The translations under genes and the position numbers were made by a program. 64,000 nt of DNA from Rhizobiaceae bacterium (GTDB taxonomy: Bacteria > Pseudomonadota > Alphaproteobacteria > Rhizobiales > Rhizobiaceae). Positions 45,599-54,595 of this stretch are shown here, piece by piece; the stretch's first letter is position 1; each line of letters begins with the position of its first letter. The notes under the pieces were generated by a model. The model was not told the origin of the DNA. It worked only from the letters and a program-made list of their open reading frames with translations, and ran no database searches. The stretch is taken from positions 62,001-126,000 of the forward strand of contig JARGOX010000019.1 in assembly GCA_029233925.1 (NCBI GenBank). Reading direction: 5' to 3'.

Positions 45599-46468
45599 AT
45601 GAAAAATGTTCTCATTACAGGTATCGCAGGTGGCTTCGGCAAGCCCACGGCACTGGCTCTCTTGGCAAGGGGCTACGTCGTCGCCGGAAGTGTCCGCAGC
45701 CGCAGCGGGAAGAATGCCGCGACTGTTGCCGAACTCGAAGCGGCCGGCGCAAAAATTGTCGAGATGGACGTGACCGATACGGCGAGCACCGAGCGCGTTG
45801 TCTCTGATGCCATATCGCAACTCGGCGGGCTCGATATCTTGTTCAACAATGCGGGCATTGGTTCCTATGGCATCCAGGAACTGATGTCTCCAGAGGACAT
45901 GAAACGGGTTTTCGACGTGAATGTCATGGGCGTTCAACGGGTCATGCGGGCAGCGTTGCCGCATCTGCGGGCGCAGGGGCGCGGCACCGTGCTCTACACC
46001 TCCAGTTTGATCGGGCGGATTGCGACCCCGTTCTACGGCACCTATTCGGCATCGAAATGGGCGCTGGAAGCTATCGTCGAATGCTACCGTACCGAGCTTT
46101 CAGGGTTCGGGATCGAATCCTGCATCATCGTACCTGGGGCAATGCCAACAGCCTTCTTTGATGGCATGGTGACACCGAACGATGCTGCACGCGAGGCCGA
46201 ATACGGCGACTTCGCCGCCGTGCCCGCGATGTCCAGCAACGGACTGGCCCAGATGCTCGACACAACGCCCGATCAGCGGCCGGAGCGCATTGCGGAGGCG
46301 GTCGTCGCTCTTCTGGACAGGCCGCTTGGGGAAAAGCCCTTCCGCACGGTGGTCGACTATGTCGGCGTCGGCCCTGAGATCGTGCGTTACAACGAAGTGC
46401 TCCACGACGTCACCCGCAATATCTTCACCAATTTCGGCATCGAACAGATGCTCGATCTGAACGCTTGA
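45599..46468 (+). CDS. Short-chain dehydrogenase/reductase
   Basis: A 289-residue classical SDR. The cofactor loop is TGIAGGFG, NNAGIGSYG follows, the catalytic Ser lies in YTSSLIGRI and the Tyr-Lys pair in YSASKWALE. The C-terminal ~80 residues are longer than in the neighbouring SDRs. The substrate is unknown. First of a two-gene unit under the divergent AraC gene. Confidence 0.88.
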   Translation: MKNVLITGIAGGFGKPTALALLARGYVVAGSVRSRSGKNAATVAELEAAGAKIVEMDVTDTASTERVVSDAISQLGGLDILFNNAGIGSYGIQELMSPEDMKRVFDVNVMGVQRVMRAALPHLRAQGRGTVLYTSSLIGRIATPFYGTYSASKWALEAIVECYRTELSGFGIESCIIVPGAMPTAFFDGMVTPNDAAREAEYGDFAAVPAMSSNGLAQMLDTTPDQRPERIAEAVVALLDRPLGEKPFRTVVDYVGVGPEIVRYNEVLHDVTRNIFTNFGIEQMLDLNA

Positions 46469-46478
46469 GGCGGCTTAC

Positions 46479-47291
46479 ATGAAAACCATACTGATCACAG
46501 GAGCCTCATCGGGCATCGGCGAAGCAACGGCGCGGCACTTTCAGGCAAAAGGTTGGAACGTCATCGCCACGATGCGTGCTCCGTCCGAAGACAGCGCACT
46601 TGCCGATCTAGACAATGTGCTGGTTACGCGACTGGATGTCACCGATGCCGCCTCCATCCCGGCGGCAGTGGCGGCGGGCATTGAGAAGTTCGGCAAGATC
46701 GACGTGCTGCTCAACAACGCGGGCTACGGCGCTTACGGTGCGCTTGAGGCGTTCACGATGGAGCGTATCCGGCGACAGTTCGACACCAATGTTGTCGGTC
46801 TCCTGGAAGTGACCAAGGCCGTTCTGCCCCATATGCGCCAGAATCGTTCGGGCACGGTCATCAATATCTCTTCCATCGGCGGCCAGATCACCTTTCCCCT
46901 CGGCACCTTGTACCACGGCACCAAGTTCGCGGTCGAAGGCCTGTCAGAGGCCCTGCACTACGAACTTGAACCGCTTGGCATTCGGGTGCGCATTGTTGAA
47001 CCCGGAATGATCAAAACGAACTTCGGCGGCAGGTCTTTCGATTTCGCGATGGATGAAGGCCTTTCGGACTATGCACCGACCGCCGAGGCGATGGGCCGCC
47101 TGTTCGGCAAGCTGGCATCAAATCCTTCCGCACCTGAAACGGTGGCGCAGGTCATTTGGGAAGCCGCGCATGAGGACGGAGACCGTTTGCGTTTCCGCGC
47201 CGGAGAGGATGCGGTACGGCTGTTGGAAGAGCGGAAGAGCCAGGATGACGGAACGTTCATCGGCGGCATCAAGAAGTTGATGAGTGGCTGA
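46479..47291 (+). CDS. Short-chain dehydrogenase/reductase
   Basis: A 270-residue classical SDR with TGASSGIG, DVTDAASI, NNAGYGAYG, ISSIGG and YHGTK. The central catalytic residues are intact. The gene starts 10 bases after the preceding SDR, forming an operon. Its sequence is closest in the window to the SDR at 39.6 kb, for instance in the shared ITG-SSG-G start, ATARHF and GW-V-ATMR. Confidence 0.89.
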   Translation: MKTILITGASSGIGEATARHFQAKGWNVIATMRAPSEDSALADLDNVLVTRLDVTDAASIPAAVAAGIEKFGKIDVLLNNAGYGAYGALEAFTMERIRRQFDTNVVGLLEVTKAVLPHMRQNRSGTVINISSIGGQITFPLGTLYHGTKFAVEGLSEALHYELEPLGIRVRIVEPGMIKTNFGGRSFDFAMDEGLSDYAPTAEAMGRLFGKLASNPSAPETVAQVIWEAAHEDGDRLRFRAGEDAVRLLEERKSQDDGTFIGGIKKLMSG

Positions 47292-47467
47292 GCCAATGTT
47301 GGCCACGATCGCATTGGCAGCGATGGTTCCGGTGCAGCAAAGGTCCGCTTCCCGCCCAATCCAGTCGTAGCCTGCAGTGCAGCTAACGACGAAATTCGTT
47401 TCATTCCAACTCCTTCCACTCCCGCCAATCTCGGAAAACCATCCGTCACCATCACACGGTTTTCAAC

Positions 47468-48445
47468 TCAACCCCCACCCAAAAACGTCCCGATCAACCC
47501 GACCGTCTCGGCATTGTCCACAATATCCAGATGCCCGACGCCATCGATCAGCGCGTAGGTGCCTCGCGTGTTCACATCTGACAGCAGCGGCTCATAGGCC
47601 TCGGCGACAAATGCCTCGTCGTCGCTTCCGGCGATGAGCAGGAAGGGTGGCAGGGCGGCGGCGTCTTTGAGGTAGTCTTCGCGGGGTGCAAAACCGTTGT
47701 TCAGGCGGTAGGTATAGGTGGTGGTTGCGGTATGACCCAGGGGGCCATCCAGAACGGCCCTGGGCATGGCGAGTTGAATGACCTGCAGGTCGTTGAAGGT
47801 TGTTATGCCGACCATATTGAGCATGGTCAGCCCGATGATGCGTCGCGTCAGGGCCTGCGTCCAGCCACCGGCATCGGGGCGCATGGTGGGGGCGTTGTAT
47901 TTGAGGAAGGGCGCCAGCAGGATCGCCTTGTCCATGCGATCGCCATAGGCGCCGCCCGCCATGCGCACGACAAGGCCGCCGCCGGACGAGTGACCGGCAA
48001 CAACGACCTTCTGGCCATCCTGGCGCAGATTGTCGATCAGATCCGCCAGGTCTTCTTCATATTGGCCGATGTGATCCACATCGCCGCGCCGTTCAGGCTT
48101 TGCCCCATGGCCGCGCAGATCCGGTACAACGACAAAGGCATCGCTGGACAGGGCACGGGCCAAGCCGTCAAATTGCATCCCGTGCCAGCCGGAACCGTGA
48201 ATGAGCACAAGCAGCGGCCCCTGGTCCGGCGCTCCATAGAGCCGCGCAGGCAGCATCGTACCGTCGCGCATGGGGATATTTGTGGGTTCACGCACGACAG
48301 AACCTTCACCGGCCAGAATGCCGGAAAAGTCCAGCCCCTCACGATCGGATGGCAATGGCTGCGGCGATTGCGACAGGATCAGGCCGCCGGCAATGAGCAG
48401 AAAAATGACGGGTGTCAGGATGATGGGCAGGAGAATTTTTATCAT
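47468..48445 (-). CDS. Alpha/beta hydrolase
   Basis: A 325-residue hydrolase with an N-terminal membrane anchor (LLPIILTPVIFLLIAGGLIL). The oxyanion-region motif is LIHGSGWHGMQFDGLARALS, the nucleophile elbow GHSSGGGLVVRM, and the late acid and His are in GSDDEAFVAEAY and GVGHLDIVDN. It is likely an esterase or lipase attached to the inner membrane with the catalytic domain outside. The start overlaps the XRE gene stop by 4 bases. Confidence 0.87.
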   Translation of the reverse strand: MIKILLPIILTPVIFLLIAGGLILSQSPQPLPSDREGLDFSGILAGEGSVVREPTNIPMRDGTMLPARLYGAPDQGPLLVLIHGSGWHGMQFDGLARALSSDAFVVVPDLRGHGAKPERRGDVDHIGQYEEDLADLIDNLRQDGQKVVVAGHSSGGGLVVRMAGGAYGDRMDKAILLAPFLKYNAPTMRPDAGGWTQALTRRIIGLTMLNMVGITTFNDLQVIQLAMPRAVLDGPLGHTATTTYTYRLNNGFAPREDYLKDAAALPPFLLIAGSDDEAFVAEAYEPLLSDVNTRGTYALIDGVGHLDIVDNAETVGLIGTFLGGG

Positions 48446-48648
48446 TGGTTTTCTTCCAGTTCGAACAGATCATGCACCGACACATTGAGGACTTGCGCCA
48501 CTTTCAGGGCCAGAACGGTTGAGGGAACAAATATCCGGTTTTCGATTGTATTGATGGTCTTGCGGGACACGCCGGCGGCCTCGGCCAGTTGGGCCTGGGT
48601 CAGGCCGGCCTCTTTGCGGAAAGCCGCCAGATGATTGACGAGGCTCAT
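48442..48648 (-). CDS. XRE-family HTH regulator (small, Cro/C1 type)
   Basis: A 68-residue single-domain repressor. The HTH is KEAGLTQAQLAEAAGVSRKT then INTIENRIFVPS, with the C-terminal helix ALKVAQVLNVSVHDLFELE. Such small XRE proteins often sit with a membrane-protein partner. ATGA overlaps on both sides tie it to the membrane protein gene upstream and the hydrolase gene downstream. The GTAAC-N6-GTTAC sites upstream are candidate operators. Confidence 0.9.
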   Translation of the reverse strand: MSLVNHLAAFRKEAGLTQAQLAEAAGVSRKTINTIENRIFVPSTVLALKVAQVLNVSVHDLFELEENQ

Positions 48649-49052
48649 AGGCGGCCCCGAAGATCAAACCAGACAAAAAGCAGCAGAAACGCCGCACCCG
48701 TCAGCGTTCCCATGGCAGCGAAAGCGACACCGGGCGTCACCCAGCCGAAGGTCAGCAAGAGGCCAAAGATCGGGTAGAGCAACAGGGCGACCCAATAGGC
48801 CATGCGCTGCGCCCTGTGGCTGTCAGCAAAATACCCCTCATCCACGGCGCGCCGGGTGTTTTTCCTGCCGGCCGCCCGCGCCGCGATAAAAATGATCGCG
48901 GCAGAAGCAAAGCCGGCCAGGCCCGGAATCCAGAAGGGCATCGGGTCCGGGTTCCCATAAAACAAGGCAAGACAGGCGTAGGCAAGGCAGATGATGCCGG
49001 TCAGCCCCAGGACGGCAACGCGAATGTCAGACAATTTTTCAGAGGACAACAT
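48645..49052 (-). CDS. Small integral membrane protein of unknown function
   Basis: A 135-residue protein with about four hydrophobic segments (IRVAVLGLTGIICLAYACLA, PFWIPGLAGFASAAIIFIA, MAYWVALLLYPIFGLLLTFG, VAFAAMGTLTGAAFLLLFVW) and a short basic loop with RAAGRKNTRRAV. I do not recognise a family. The ATG at 49052 is preferred because GGAG lies 7 bases ahead; the upstream ATG at 49064 is inside the operator. First gene of a three-gene operon with XRE and hydrolase. Confidence 0.75.
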   Translation of the reverse strand: MLSSEKLSDIRVAVLGLTGIICLAYACLALFYGNPDPMPFWIPGLAGFASAAIIFIAARAAGRKNTRRAVDEGYFADSHRAQRMAYWVALLLYPIFGLLLTFGWVTPGVAFAAMGTLTGAAFLLLFVWFDLRGRL

Positions 49053-49062
49053 ATCAATCTCC

Positions 49063-49114
49063 ATGTAACTTTGAGGTTACATATAGATTTCACTAAAGGT
49101 AACGTCAAGGTTAC
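49063..49114 (-). promoter_or_regulatory. Promoter and paired GTAAC-N6-GTTAC operators for the membrane protein-XRE-hydrolase operon
   Basis: Two inverted repeats GTAAC-N6-GTTAC occupy 49065-49080 (extending to ATGTAAC/GTTACAT at 49063-49082) and 49099-49114, 34 bases apart. On the minus strand TTGACG (49108-49103) and TATATG (49085-49080) are spaced by 17 bases. One operator thus covers the -35 and the other the start region downstream of the -10. This is a classic autoregulated layout for the XRE repressor in the operon. Confidence 0.7.
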
Positions 49115-49137
49115 TTTTTCAAAATACGTCAGCGCTC

Positions 49138-49182
49138 TTGTTTTTAGTGCGATATCGTACTATACAGTTCGAAGTCGCACTA
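49138..49182 (+). promoter_or_regulatory. Promoter and tandem palindromic operators for the nitroreductase-MarR operon
   Basis: TTGTTT (49138-49143) and TATACA (49161-49166) are spaced by 17 bases. The 18-bp near-perfect palindrome TAGTGCGATATCGTACTA (49145-49162) fills the spacer. A second, weaker copy (49165-49182, CAGTTCGAAGTCGCACTA) follows 20 bases on, two helical turns away, over the likely start site. The linked MarR gene at 50311 is the natural candidate repressor. Confidence 0.65.
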
Positions 49183-49199
49183 TTATTCAGGAGATCAAC

Positions 49200-50318
49200 A
49201 TGACCATCAGCAGACGCAAGACCCTTGCCCTATTGGGTGGCGGAACCATTCTCGCCGCTTCCGTGGCGGGCGGAATATTCGTGACAACCCGCACGCCCTC
49301 AAGGGCCCTTGCCCCATGGGCGGCCGCCGGGCTTGAGAGCGAACCGCGAAAGCGAGCCCTGTCCTACGCCATCCTGGCCCCAAACCCGCACAACAGGCAG
49401 CCCTGGCTGGTGGATCTGAGCCAGGACGACACGGTCAGGCTGTTTCGCGACAAAACGCGTGATCTGCCCCATACGGACCCTTTTTCGCGGCAATTGACCA
49501 TCGGCTTGGGGTGTTTTGTCGAATTGATGGTGATGGCTGCGGCGCAGGGCGGCCATCAGGTTGATCTGAGCTATTTCCCGGAAGGCGAAGACGGGCCGGT
49601 CGCCATTGCGACATTTAGCGAAGGTGGCAGCGAAGGTGGCAAGGCCGATCCGTTGTTTGCGCAGGTCATGGAGCGGCGCTCCTGCAAGGAACCCTTTGAC
49701 GATCGCTCCATACCGGCTTCGATGATCCCGCGCCTGGCAGGTCTGGCCGACATTCATACGGAACCGGCCAAGGTGGCCGCCATCCGTGATTTGACCTGGC
49801 AGGCCTGGCTGACAGAGATCAATACACCGCACACCATGCAGGAAAGCGTCGATTTGATGCGCTTTGGAAAGTCCGAAATCAACGCAAATCCTGACGGCAT
49901 TGATCTTGGCGGCGCATTTCTGGAATCCCTGATGCTGGCCGGTGTGCTCAGCCGCGAGGCGCAGGCGGATCCGCAATCGGCCGGTTTCAAGGAGGGCATC
50001 AAGATCTACCGGAACATGCTGATGGCAACGCCTGCCTATGCAACCATCACGACGCCGGAAAACAGCCGGATCGATCAGATCGAGGCCGGACGGCGCTGGC
50101 TGCGGCTGAATCTGACGACAGCCTCGCTTGGTCTTGCGCTGCATCCGGTCAGTCAGGCCTTGCAGGAATTCCCCGAAATGGCGGAACATTACACCAGGGC
50201 CCACACGATGCTTGCCGAACCCGGACACAGTGTGCAAATGCTGGGCAGGCTTGGATTTGGCCCCGAGACTAATCCCTCACCGCGGTGGCCGCTGGAGACA
50301 CGGATCATTCATGGATAG
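49200..50318 (+). CDS. Acg family FMN-binding oxidoreductase (nitroreductase-like)
   Basis: A 372-residue protein. A Tat-like N-terminus (MTISRRKTLALLGGGTILAA) precedes a nitroreductase fold: RALSYAILAPNPHNRQPWLV is the FMN-phosphate region. The catalytic-domain stretch ERRSCKEPFDDRSIPASMIP and the C-terminal RIDQIEAGRRWLRLNLTTAS resemble Acg/Rv2032-type proteins. Such proteins may sequester FMN rather than reduce nitro compounds. The ATG at 49200 has AGGAG upstream. Its 3' end overlaps the MarR gene by 8 bases. Confidence 0.85.
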   Translation: MTISRRKTLALLGGGTILAASVAGGIFVTTRTPSRALAPWAAAGLESEPRKRALSYAILAPNPHNRQPWLVDLSQDDTVRLFRDKTRDLPHTDPFSRQLTIGLGCFVELMVMAAAQGGHQVDLSYFPEGEDGPVAIATFSEGGSEGGKADPLFAQVMERRSCKEPFDDRSIPASMIPRLAGLADIHTEPAKVAAIRDLTWQAWLTEINTPHTMQESVDLMRFGKSEINANPDGIDLGGAFLESLMLAGVLSREAQADPQSAGFKEGIKIYRNMLMATPAYATITTPENSRIDQIEAGRRWLRLNLTTASLGLALHPVSQALQEFPEMAEHYTRAHTMLAEPGHSVQMLGRLGFGPETNPSPRWPLETRIIHG

Positions 50319-50757
50319 CAAAACGCTTTCGCTCTATTTTTCTCTCTTCAACGAGATCGGCATCATTGAACAACTCAGCCGCACACTCTTTGAGTCGCAG
50401 CTGCCCGACGGGTTTTTGATGTCGCATTTTTCTGTCCTGAACCATCTGATCCGGGTTCAGGACGGTCAAACTCCGCTGAAACTTGCCCAGGCCTTCCAGC
50501 TTCCCAAAACCACCATGACGCACACTTTGTCCGTGCTGGAAAAACACGGCCTGATCGAAATGCGCCCGAACCCGAAGGATGGCCGCAGCAAATGCGTCTG
50601 GCTGACCACTAAAGGTCAGGATTTTCGCAATGAAGCGATTGAAAAGCTTGCGCCATTTCTGGCCACGCTGGCTGAACAATTTCCGCCCGAAGCCGTGAAC
50701 CAGCTGGTGCCGGGCCTGACGGAAATTCGTCAGTTCATGGACAAACAACGGGACTGA
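50311..50757 (+). CDS. MarR-family transcriptional regulator
   Basis: A 148-residue winged-helix regulator: LKLAQAFQLPKTTMTHTLSV is the recognition region and MRPNPKDGRSKCVWLTTKG the wing with the D-x-R motif. One cysteine in the wing region (SKCVW) could be redox-sensitive, but that is speculation. Overlap with the nitroreductase gene indicates co-expression and autoregulation through the 49145-49182 sites. Confidence 0.88.
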   Translation: MDSKTLSLYFSLFNEIGIIEQLSRTLFESQLPDGFLMSHFSVLNHLIRVQDGQTPLKLAQAFQLPKTTMTHTLSVLEKHGLIEMRPNPKDGRSKCVWLTTKGQDFRNEAIEKLAPFLATLAEQFPPEAVNQLVPGLTEIRQFMDKQRD

Positions 50758-50793
50758 AAATCGCGACCTGCCCTATATCGCGGGCCGATCGTC

Positions 50794-51498
50794 TCAGGAC
50801 AGGTCTTCCTTGAGAACGGACCCGTCAACCGCACGCAATTTGTCCAATATATCGGTGATGCGCGAAAGGTGGATACGCATGTTCTTGCCGGCGTCCTCCT
50901 TGCGTCCCGCCACCAGAGCATCAAAGACCGCCACATGATCGGCCAGCGCGCTGGGGGCGCCGATTTCCAGTGAAAAGAAGCGCACACGGTCCATTTGGCC
51001 CTTTTTTTCCCGGATCATCGACCAGGCAAAACCCGCACCGGCAATCTTGCACAGTTCCTCATGAAAAAGATCATCCAGCTTGTGGAAGTCCTTGCGCGAT
51101 CCGGTGGCCACGGCCTGACGCTGCAGCTCGATATTCTGCGCCAGCCGGTCAATATCCGCCTGTGTTCGCCGCTCAACGGCAAGTGCAATTGTCTCGACCT
51201 CGATTGCCGTGCGAATGAATTTGGCCTGCATGACCGATTCAACGGAAATGGGCGCAATGGTTGTTGCCCGCTGTGGACGAATGATCAGGAATCCAAGGCG
51301 CGCCAGGCGTGAGAATGCGTCCCGAACCGGCTGGCGCGATACCTCCAGTTGCTGGGCGACATCGGCTTCCGAAATCTTTGTTCCCGGCGCAAGCTCATGC
51401 TCAACCACACGCCGGTACAATTCTTCGTAGACAAGCTCGCTGATTGACGGCGTCGCTACCGGGCCGATCGCTCTCAGGCTTGTAAGGTCTGCCATCAT
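50794..51498 (-). CDS. GntR-family regulator of the uronate operon (FCD domain)
   Basis: A 234-residue GntR/FadR-subfamily repressor. The N-terminal winged helix has LAPGTKISEADVAQQLEVSR then QPVRDAFSRLARLGFL. The C-terminal FCD domain (FIRTAIEVETIALAVERRTQ, and the metal-binding-type histidines in FHEELC and DHVAVFDAL) binds an organic-acid effector. It is divergent from the uxaC-TRAP-kdu operon across 107 bases with an operator-like inverted repeat. This makes it an ExuR/UxuR/KdgR-like functional equivalent. Confidence 0.88.
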   Translation of the reverse strand: MMADLTSLRAIGPVATPSISELVYEELYRRVVEHELAPGTKISEADVAQQLEVSRQPVRDAFSRLARLGFLIIRPQRATTIAPISVESVMQAKFIRTAIEVETIALAVERRTQADIDRLAQNIELQRQAVATGSRKDFHKLDDLFHEELCKIAGAGFAWSMIREKKGQMDRVRFFSLEIGAPSALADHVAVFDALVAGRKEDAGKNMRIHLSRITDILDKLRAVDGSVLKEDLS

Positions 51499-51527
51499 TC
51501 ACTCCTTTTCACGAATGTTCCTATGGC

Positions 51528-51560
51528 CCAGTTGACAGATTTTTTCAACTGGAATATTAG
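51528..51560 (+). promoter_or_regulatory. Promoter and operator of the uronate operon
   Basis: TTGACA (51532-51537) and TATTAG (51555-51560) are spaced by 17 bases. A perfect inverted repeat, CCAGTTGA (51528-51535) and TCAACTGG (51545-51552), overlaps the -35 and spacer, a usual place for a GntR-type repressor. A direct repeat TATTAGT (51555 and 51563) follows. Confidence 0.65.
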
Positions 51561-51605
51561 TCTATTAGTTGGCAGTGTAAGCGATTGCACACCAGGGAGG
51601 ACTTC

Positions 51606-53012
51606 ATGCGTTTACTGGACACCGACCGGTTGTTTCCGTCGGACCCACAATCGCGCGGCATCGCCCGTGCGCTTTATGAGAGCGTGCGCGATTTGCCCAT
51701 CCTCAGTCCTCATGGGCACACCGATCCGCGCTGGTTTGCCGAGAACCGGAATTTCAAAAACCCCGCTGAACTCTTTGTCATTCCCGATCACTATGTGTTC
51801 CGCATGCTGGCCTCTCAGGGAATTTCCATGGCTGCCCTGGGTCTACCGCGGCTGGACGGCCAGCCTGTTGAATCAGACCCGCGCACCATCTGGCAGCTGT
51901 TTGCCGATCATTACTTCCTTTTTCGCGGCACGCCCTCCGCGCTCTGGCTGGACCATTCCTTCGAGCAGGTGTTCGGGCTGGACGTGCCGTTGAGCAGCGA
52001 CACTGCCGAACACTATTACCAACATATCGACACCTGCCTGTCCTTCCGGGACTTTCGCCCGCGCGCCTTGTTCGAGCGCTTCAACATCGAGGCCATCGCC
52101 ACCACGGAAAGCGCCCTGGACGACCTGCGCTGGCATGAGATGATCGCAAAATCCGGCTGGAACGGCCGGGTGCTCACCACCTATCGGCCGGACGCGGTGG
52201 TTGATCCGGAATTTGAAGGCTTTGCAGACAATGTGCGAAAGCTGGGCGAAATCACCGGCTGTGATACCGCCTCATACAACGGCTATCTGGATGCACATCG
52301 CATACGCCGCGCCTTTTTCAAATCGATGGGCGCCACAGCCACCGACCACGGCCATGCCAGTGCGCGCACCGAGGATCTGCCTCCCTTTGAAGCTGCGGCT
52401 CTTTTCGCCACGGCGCTGGCCGGCCAATGCACAAGCGACGAAGCCGACGCCTTTCGTGGTCATATGCTGACGGAAATGGCCCGGATGAGCCTGAATGACG
52501 GCCTCGTGCTGCAAATTCACCCCGGCGCTGTGCGCAATCATTCAAAAAGCGTGGTGCAGGCCTACGGCCGCGACAAGGGGTTTGATATTCCTGCGCAAAC
52601 AGACTTTGTCCATGCACTAAGACCGCTGCTGAATGCCGTCGGCATGGAAAAAAATCTGACGATCATCGTGTTTACGCTCGATGAAACGGCCTTTTCCCGC
52701 GAACTCGCACCGCTGGCCGGGGCCTATCCGGCGCTGAAACTCGGCCCACCCTGGTGGTTTTTCGACAGCTATGAGGGCATGCGTCGCTTTCGCGAAACAA
52801 CCACGGAAACATGCGGTTTCTACAACACGGTCGGGTTCAATGATGACACGCGAGCCTTTTGCTCCATTCCGGCAAGGCACGATCTGGCGCGACGTTCCGA
52901 CTGCGCATACCTCGCAACGCTGGTGGCCACCGGGCGACTGCGCGAAAACGAGGCGTTTGAGGTCGCCAATGACCTCGCATACCGGCTTGCCAAGCAAGCC
53001 TATCAGCTCTGA
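51606..53012 (+). CDS. uxaC: Uronate isomerase
   Basis: A 468-residue cytoplasmic amidohydrolase-superfamily enzyme that isomerises D-glucuronate to D-fructuronate and D-galacturonate to D-tagaturonate. The metal-site start [12 protein letters not shown], the middle part [18 protein letters not shown] and [18 protein letters not shown] and [18 protein letters not shown] are typical UxaC regions. The start at 51606 ([13 protein letters not shown]) has GGGAGG upstream. First gene of the seven-gene operon. Confidence 0.95.
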   Translation: MRLLDTDRLFPSDPQSRGIARALYESVRDLPILSPHGHTDPRWFAENRNFKNPAELFVIPDHYVFRMLASQGISMAALGLPRLDGQPVESDPRTIWQLFADHYFLFRGTPSALWLDHSFEQVFGLDVPLSSDTAEHYYQHIDTCLSFRDFRPRALFERFNIEAIATTESALDDLRWHEMIAKSGWNGRVLTTYRPDAVVDPEFEGFADNVRKLGEITGCDTASYNGYLDAHRIRRAFFKSMGATATDHGHASARTEDLPPFEAAALFATALAGQCTSDEADAFRGHMLTEMARMSLNDGLVLQIHPGAVRNHSKSVVQAYGRDKGFDIPAQTDFVHALRPLLNAVGMEKNLTIIVFTLDETAFSRELAPLAGAYPALKLGPPWWFFDSYEGMRRFRETTTETCGFYNTVGFNDDTRAFCSIPARHDLARRSDCAYLATLVATGRLRENEAFEVANDLAYRLAKQAYQL

Positions 53013-53035
53013 AGAGCGACCAAGGGAGTAGAGAA

Positions 53036-54016
53036 ATGATGAGAATGAAATCAATAATGGCGGGACTGGTGGCAAGTGTTGCCTTTGTCTCCATGGCTGG
53101 CGCCTGTGAGATGACACTCAAATCGTCAGACACCCATCCCGATGGCTATCCGACAGTTGAAGCGGTCAAATCGATGGGCGCCGAACTGGAAGCCACAACC
53201 GACGGCAAATTGTGCATCGAAATTTTCCATTCCAAGCAGCTTGGTGAGGAAAAGGACACGATCGAACAGACGCAGTTCGGCGCCATTGACATGAACCGCG
53301 TGAGTCTCGGGCCCTTCAACAATATTATCGAAGAAACCCAGATTCCTTCCCTGCCCTATATTTTCCGCTCGGTCGATCATATGCACAAGGTGATGGACGG
53401 ACCGGTTGGTCAACAGATTCTGGATGCCTTTGCAGACCATGATCTGATCGGTCTGGCCTTCTATGATGGCGGATCGCGCAGCTTCTACAATCGCGAAAAG
53501 CCGATCAATTCCATGGATGATCTGAAGGGCATGAAGTTCCGCGTGATGCAGTCCGACATGTTCGTCGACATGGTTTCGGCTCTGGGCGCCAATGCGACAC
53601 CCATGCCCTATGGTGAAGTCTATTCATCCATCCAGACAGGCGTTATCGATGGCGCCGAAAACAACTGGCCTTCCTACGACACATCAGGCCACTTTGAAGT
53701 CGCGAAATACTACACGCTCGATCAGCATCTGATCGTGCCTGAAGTCCTGGTCATGTCCAAAATAACCTGGGACAAATTGTCAGCCGACGAGCAGGCCAAA
53801 GTGCGCACGGCGGCAAAAAATTCCGTAGCGGTCATGCGCGACCTATGGGTCAAGCAGGAAAAAATATCTGAAGACAAGGTGCGCGCCGCCGGCGTCGAAA
53901 TCGTCACGGATATCGACAAGACACCCTTCATCGATGCGATGAAGCCGGTTTACGAAAAATACGTCAAATCGGACAAGCTGAAGAAAATGGTCAGCGAAAT
54001 TCAGGCCACGCAATAA
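53036..54016 (+). CDS. TRAP transporter substrate-binding protein, likely uronate-specific
   Basis: A 326-residue periplasmic receptor with a signal peptide ([20 protein letters not shown], then GAC). The mature part [20 protein letters not shown] and the ligand-clamp region [20 protein letters not shown] hold the conserved Arg. [19 protein letters not shown] is the DctP signature. Such receptors in uronate operons bind glucuronate or galacturonate; this is inferred from the neighbours. It starts 23 bases after uxaC. Confidence 0.92.
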   Translation: MMRMKSIMAGLVASVAFVSMAGACEMTLKSSDTHPDGYPTVEAVKSMGAELEATTDGKLCIEIFHSKQLGEEKDTIEQTQFGAIDMNRVSLGPFNNIIEETQIPSLPYIFRSVDHMHKVMDGPVGQQILDAFADHDLIGLAFYDGGSRSFYNREKPINSMDDLKGMKFRVMQSDMFVDMVSALGANATPMPYGEVYSSIQTGVIDGAENNWPSYDTSGHFEVAKYYTLDQHLIVPEVLVMSKITWDKLSADEQAKVRTAAKNSVAVMRDLWVKQEKISEDKVRAAGVEIVTDIDKTPFIDAMKPVYEKYVKSDKLKKMVSEIQATQ

Positions 54017-54023
54017 GACAGTT

Positions 54024-54045
54024 GCCCGCGCCTGACGGCGCGGGC
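54024..54045 (+). ncRNA. Intercistronic stem-loop after the TRAP receptor gene
   Basis: GCCCGCGCC pairs with GGCGCGGGC around TGAC, immediately after the receptor stop. With no T-run it is more likely an mRNA-stabilising or partial-termination hairpin. These are often found after binding-protein genes whose product is needed in excess of the permease. Confidence 0.55.
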
Positions 54046-54082
54046 TTCCTCCCATCAAAGGTAAAAGCAATTGCAGGACAGG

Positions 54083-54595
54083 ATGGAACGGCTGGCGTTT
54101 TTTTCGGGTCGATTGGCCCATCTGGCGCTGTGGACTGCCGGTATCGGGCTGGTGCTGATGACCATATTCATAGCCGCCCAGGTGTTCTGGCGCTACGTCC
54201 TGAATGACAGCCTGCCGTGGACGGAACCTGCAGCAGTGATGATCATGGGCTGGTTCATCTTCCTCGGCGCTGCGGTTGGCATTCGCGAAGGCTATCATCT
54301 GTCCTTCGATATTCTGCTCTACCTCATTCCCCGGCGCCTGAAGCTTTTTCTGCACACTTTGTCGGATCTGGTCGTCGTCACCTTCGGGATTGGCATGGCC
54401 TATTACGGCAGCCAATTGGCGATGAAAACGGCCGCCAACAAATTGCCGAGCCTGGGTATTTCCGGGGCTTTCGACTTCATCCCGCTGATTGCCGGCGGCA
54501 TTCTGATCATTCTGTTTTCCATCGAACGGGTTGCCCGCCGCGCTGCCGGCCTGCCAACCGCCCGCTTCGGCGAAGACCCGGTTGAGGACGCGTAA
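54083..54595 (+). CDS. TRAP transporter small permease (DctQ family), uronate operon
   Basis: A 170-residue four-TM protein. NDSLPWTEPAAVMIMGWFIF is the conserved DctQ segment and ALWTAGIGLVLMTIFIAAQV the first TM. The ATG at 54083 with AGGA upstream is preferred over an in-frame TTG at 54071. Its stop shares one base with the large permease start, so translation is coupled. Confidence 0.9.
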   Translation: MERLAFFSGRLAHLALWTAGIGLVLMTIFIAAQVFWRYVLNDSLPWTEPAAVMIMGWFIFLGAAVGIREGYHLSFDILLYLIPRRLKLFLHTLSDLVVVTFGIGMAYYGSQLAMKTAANKLPSLGISGAFDFIPLIAGGILIILFSIERVARRAAGLPTARFGEDPVEDA

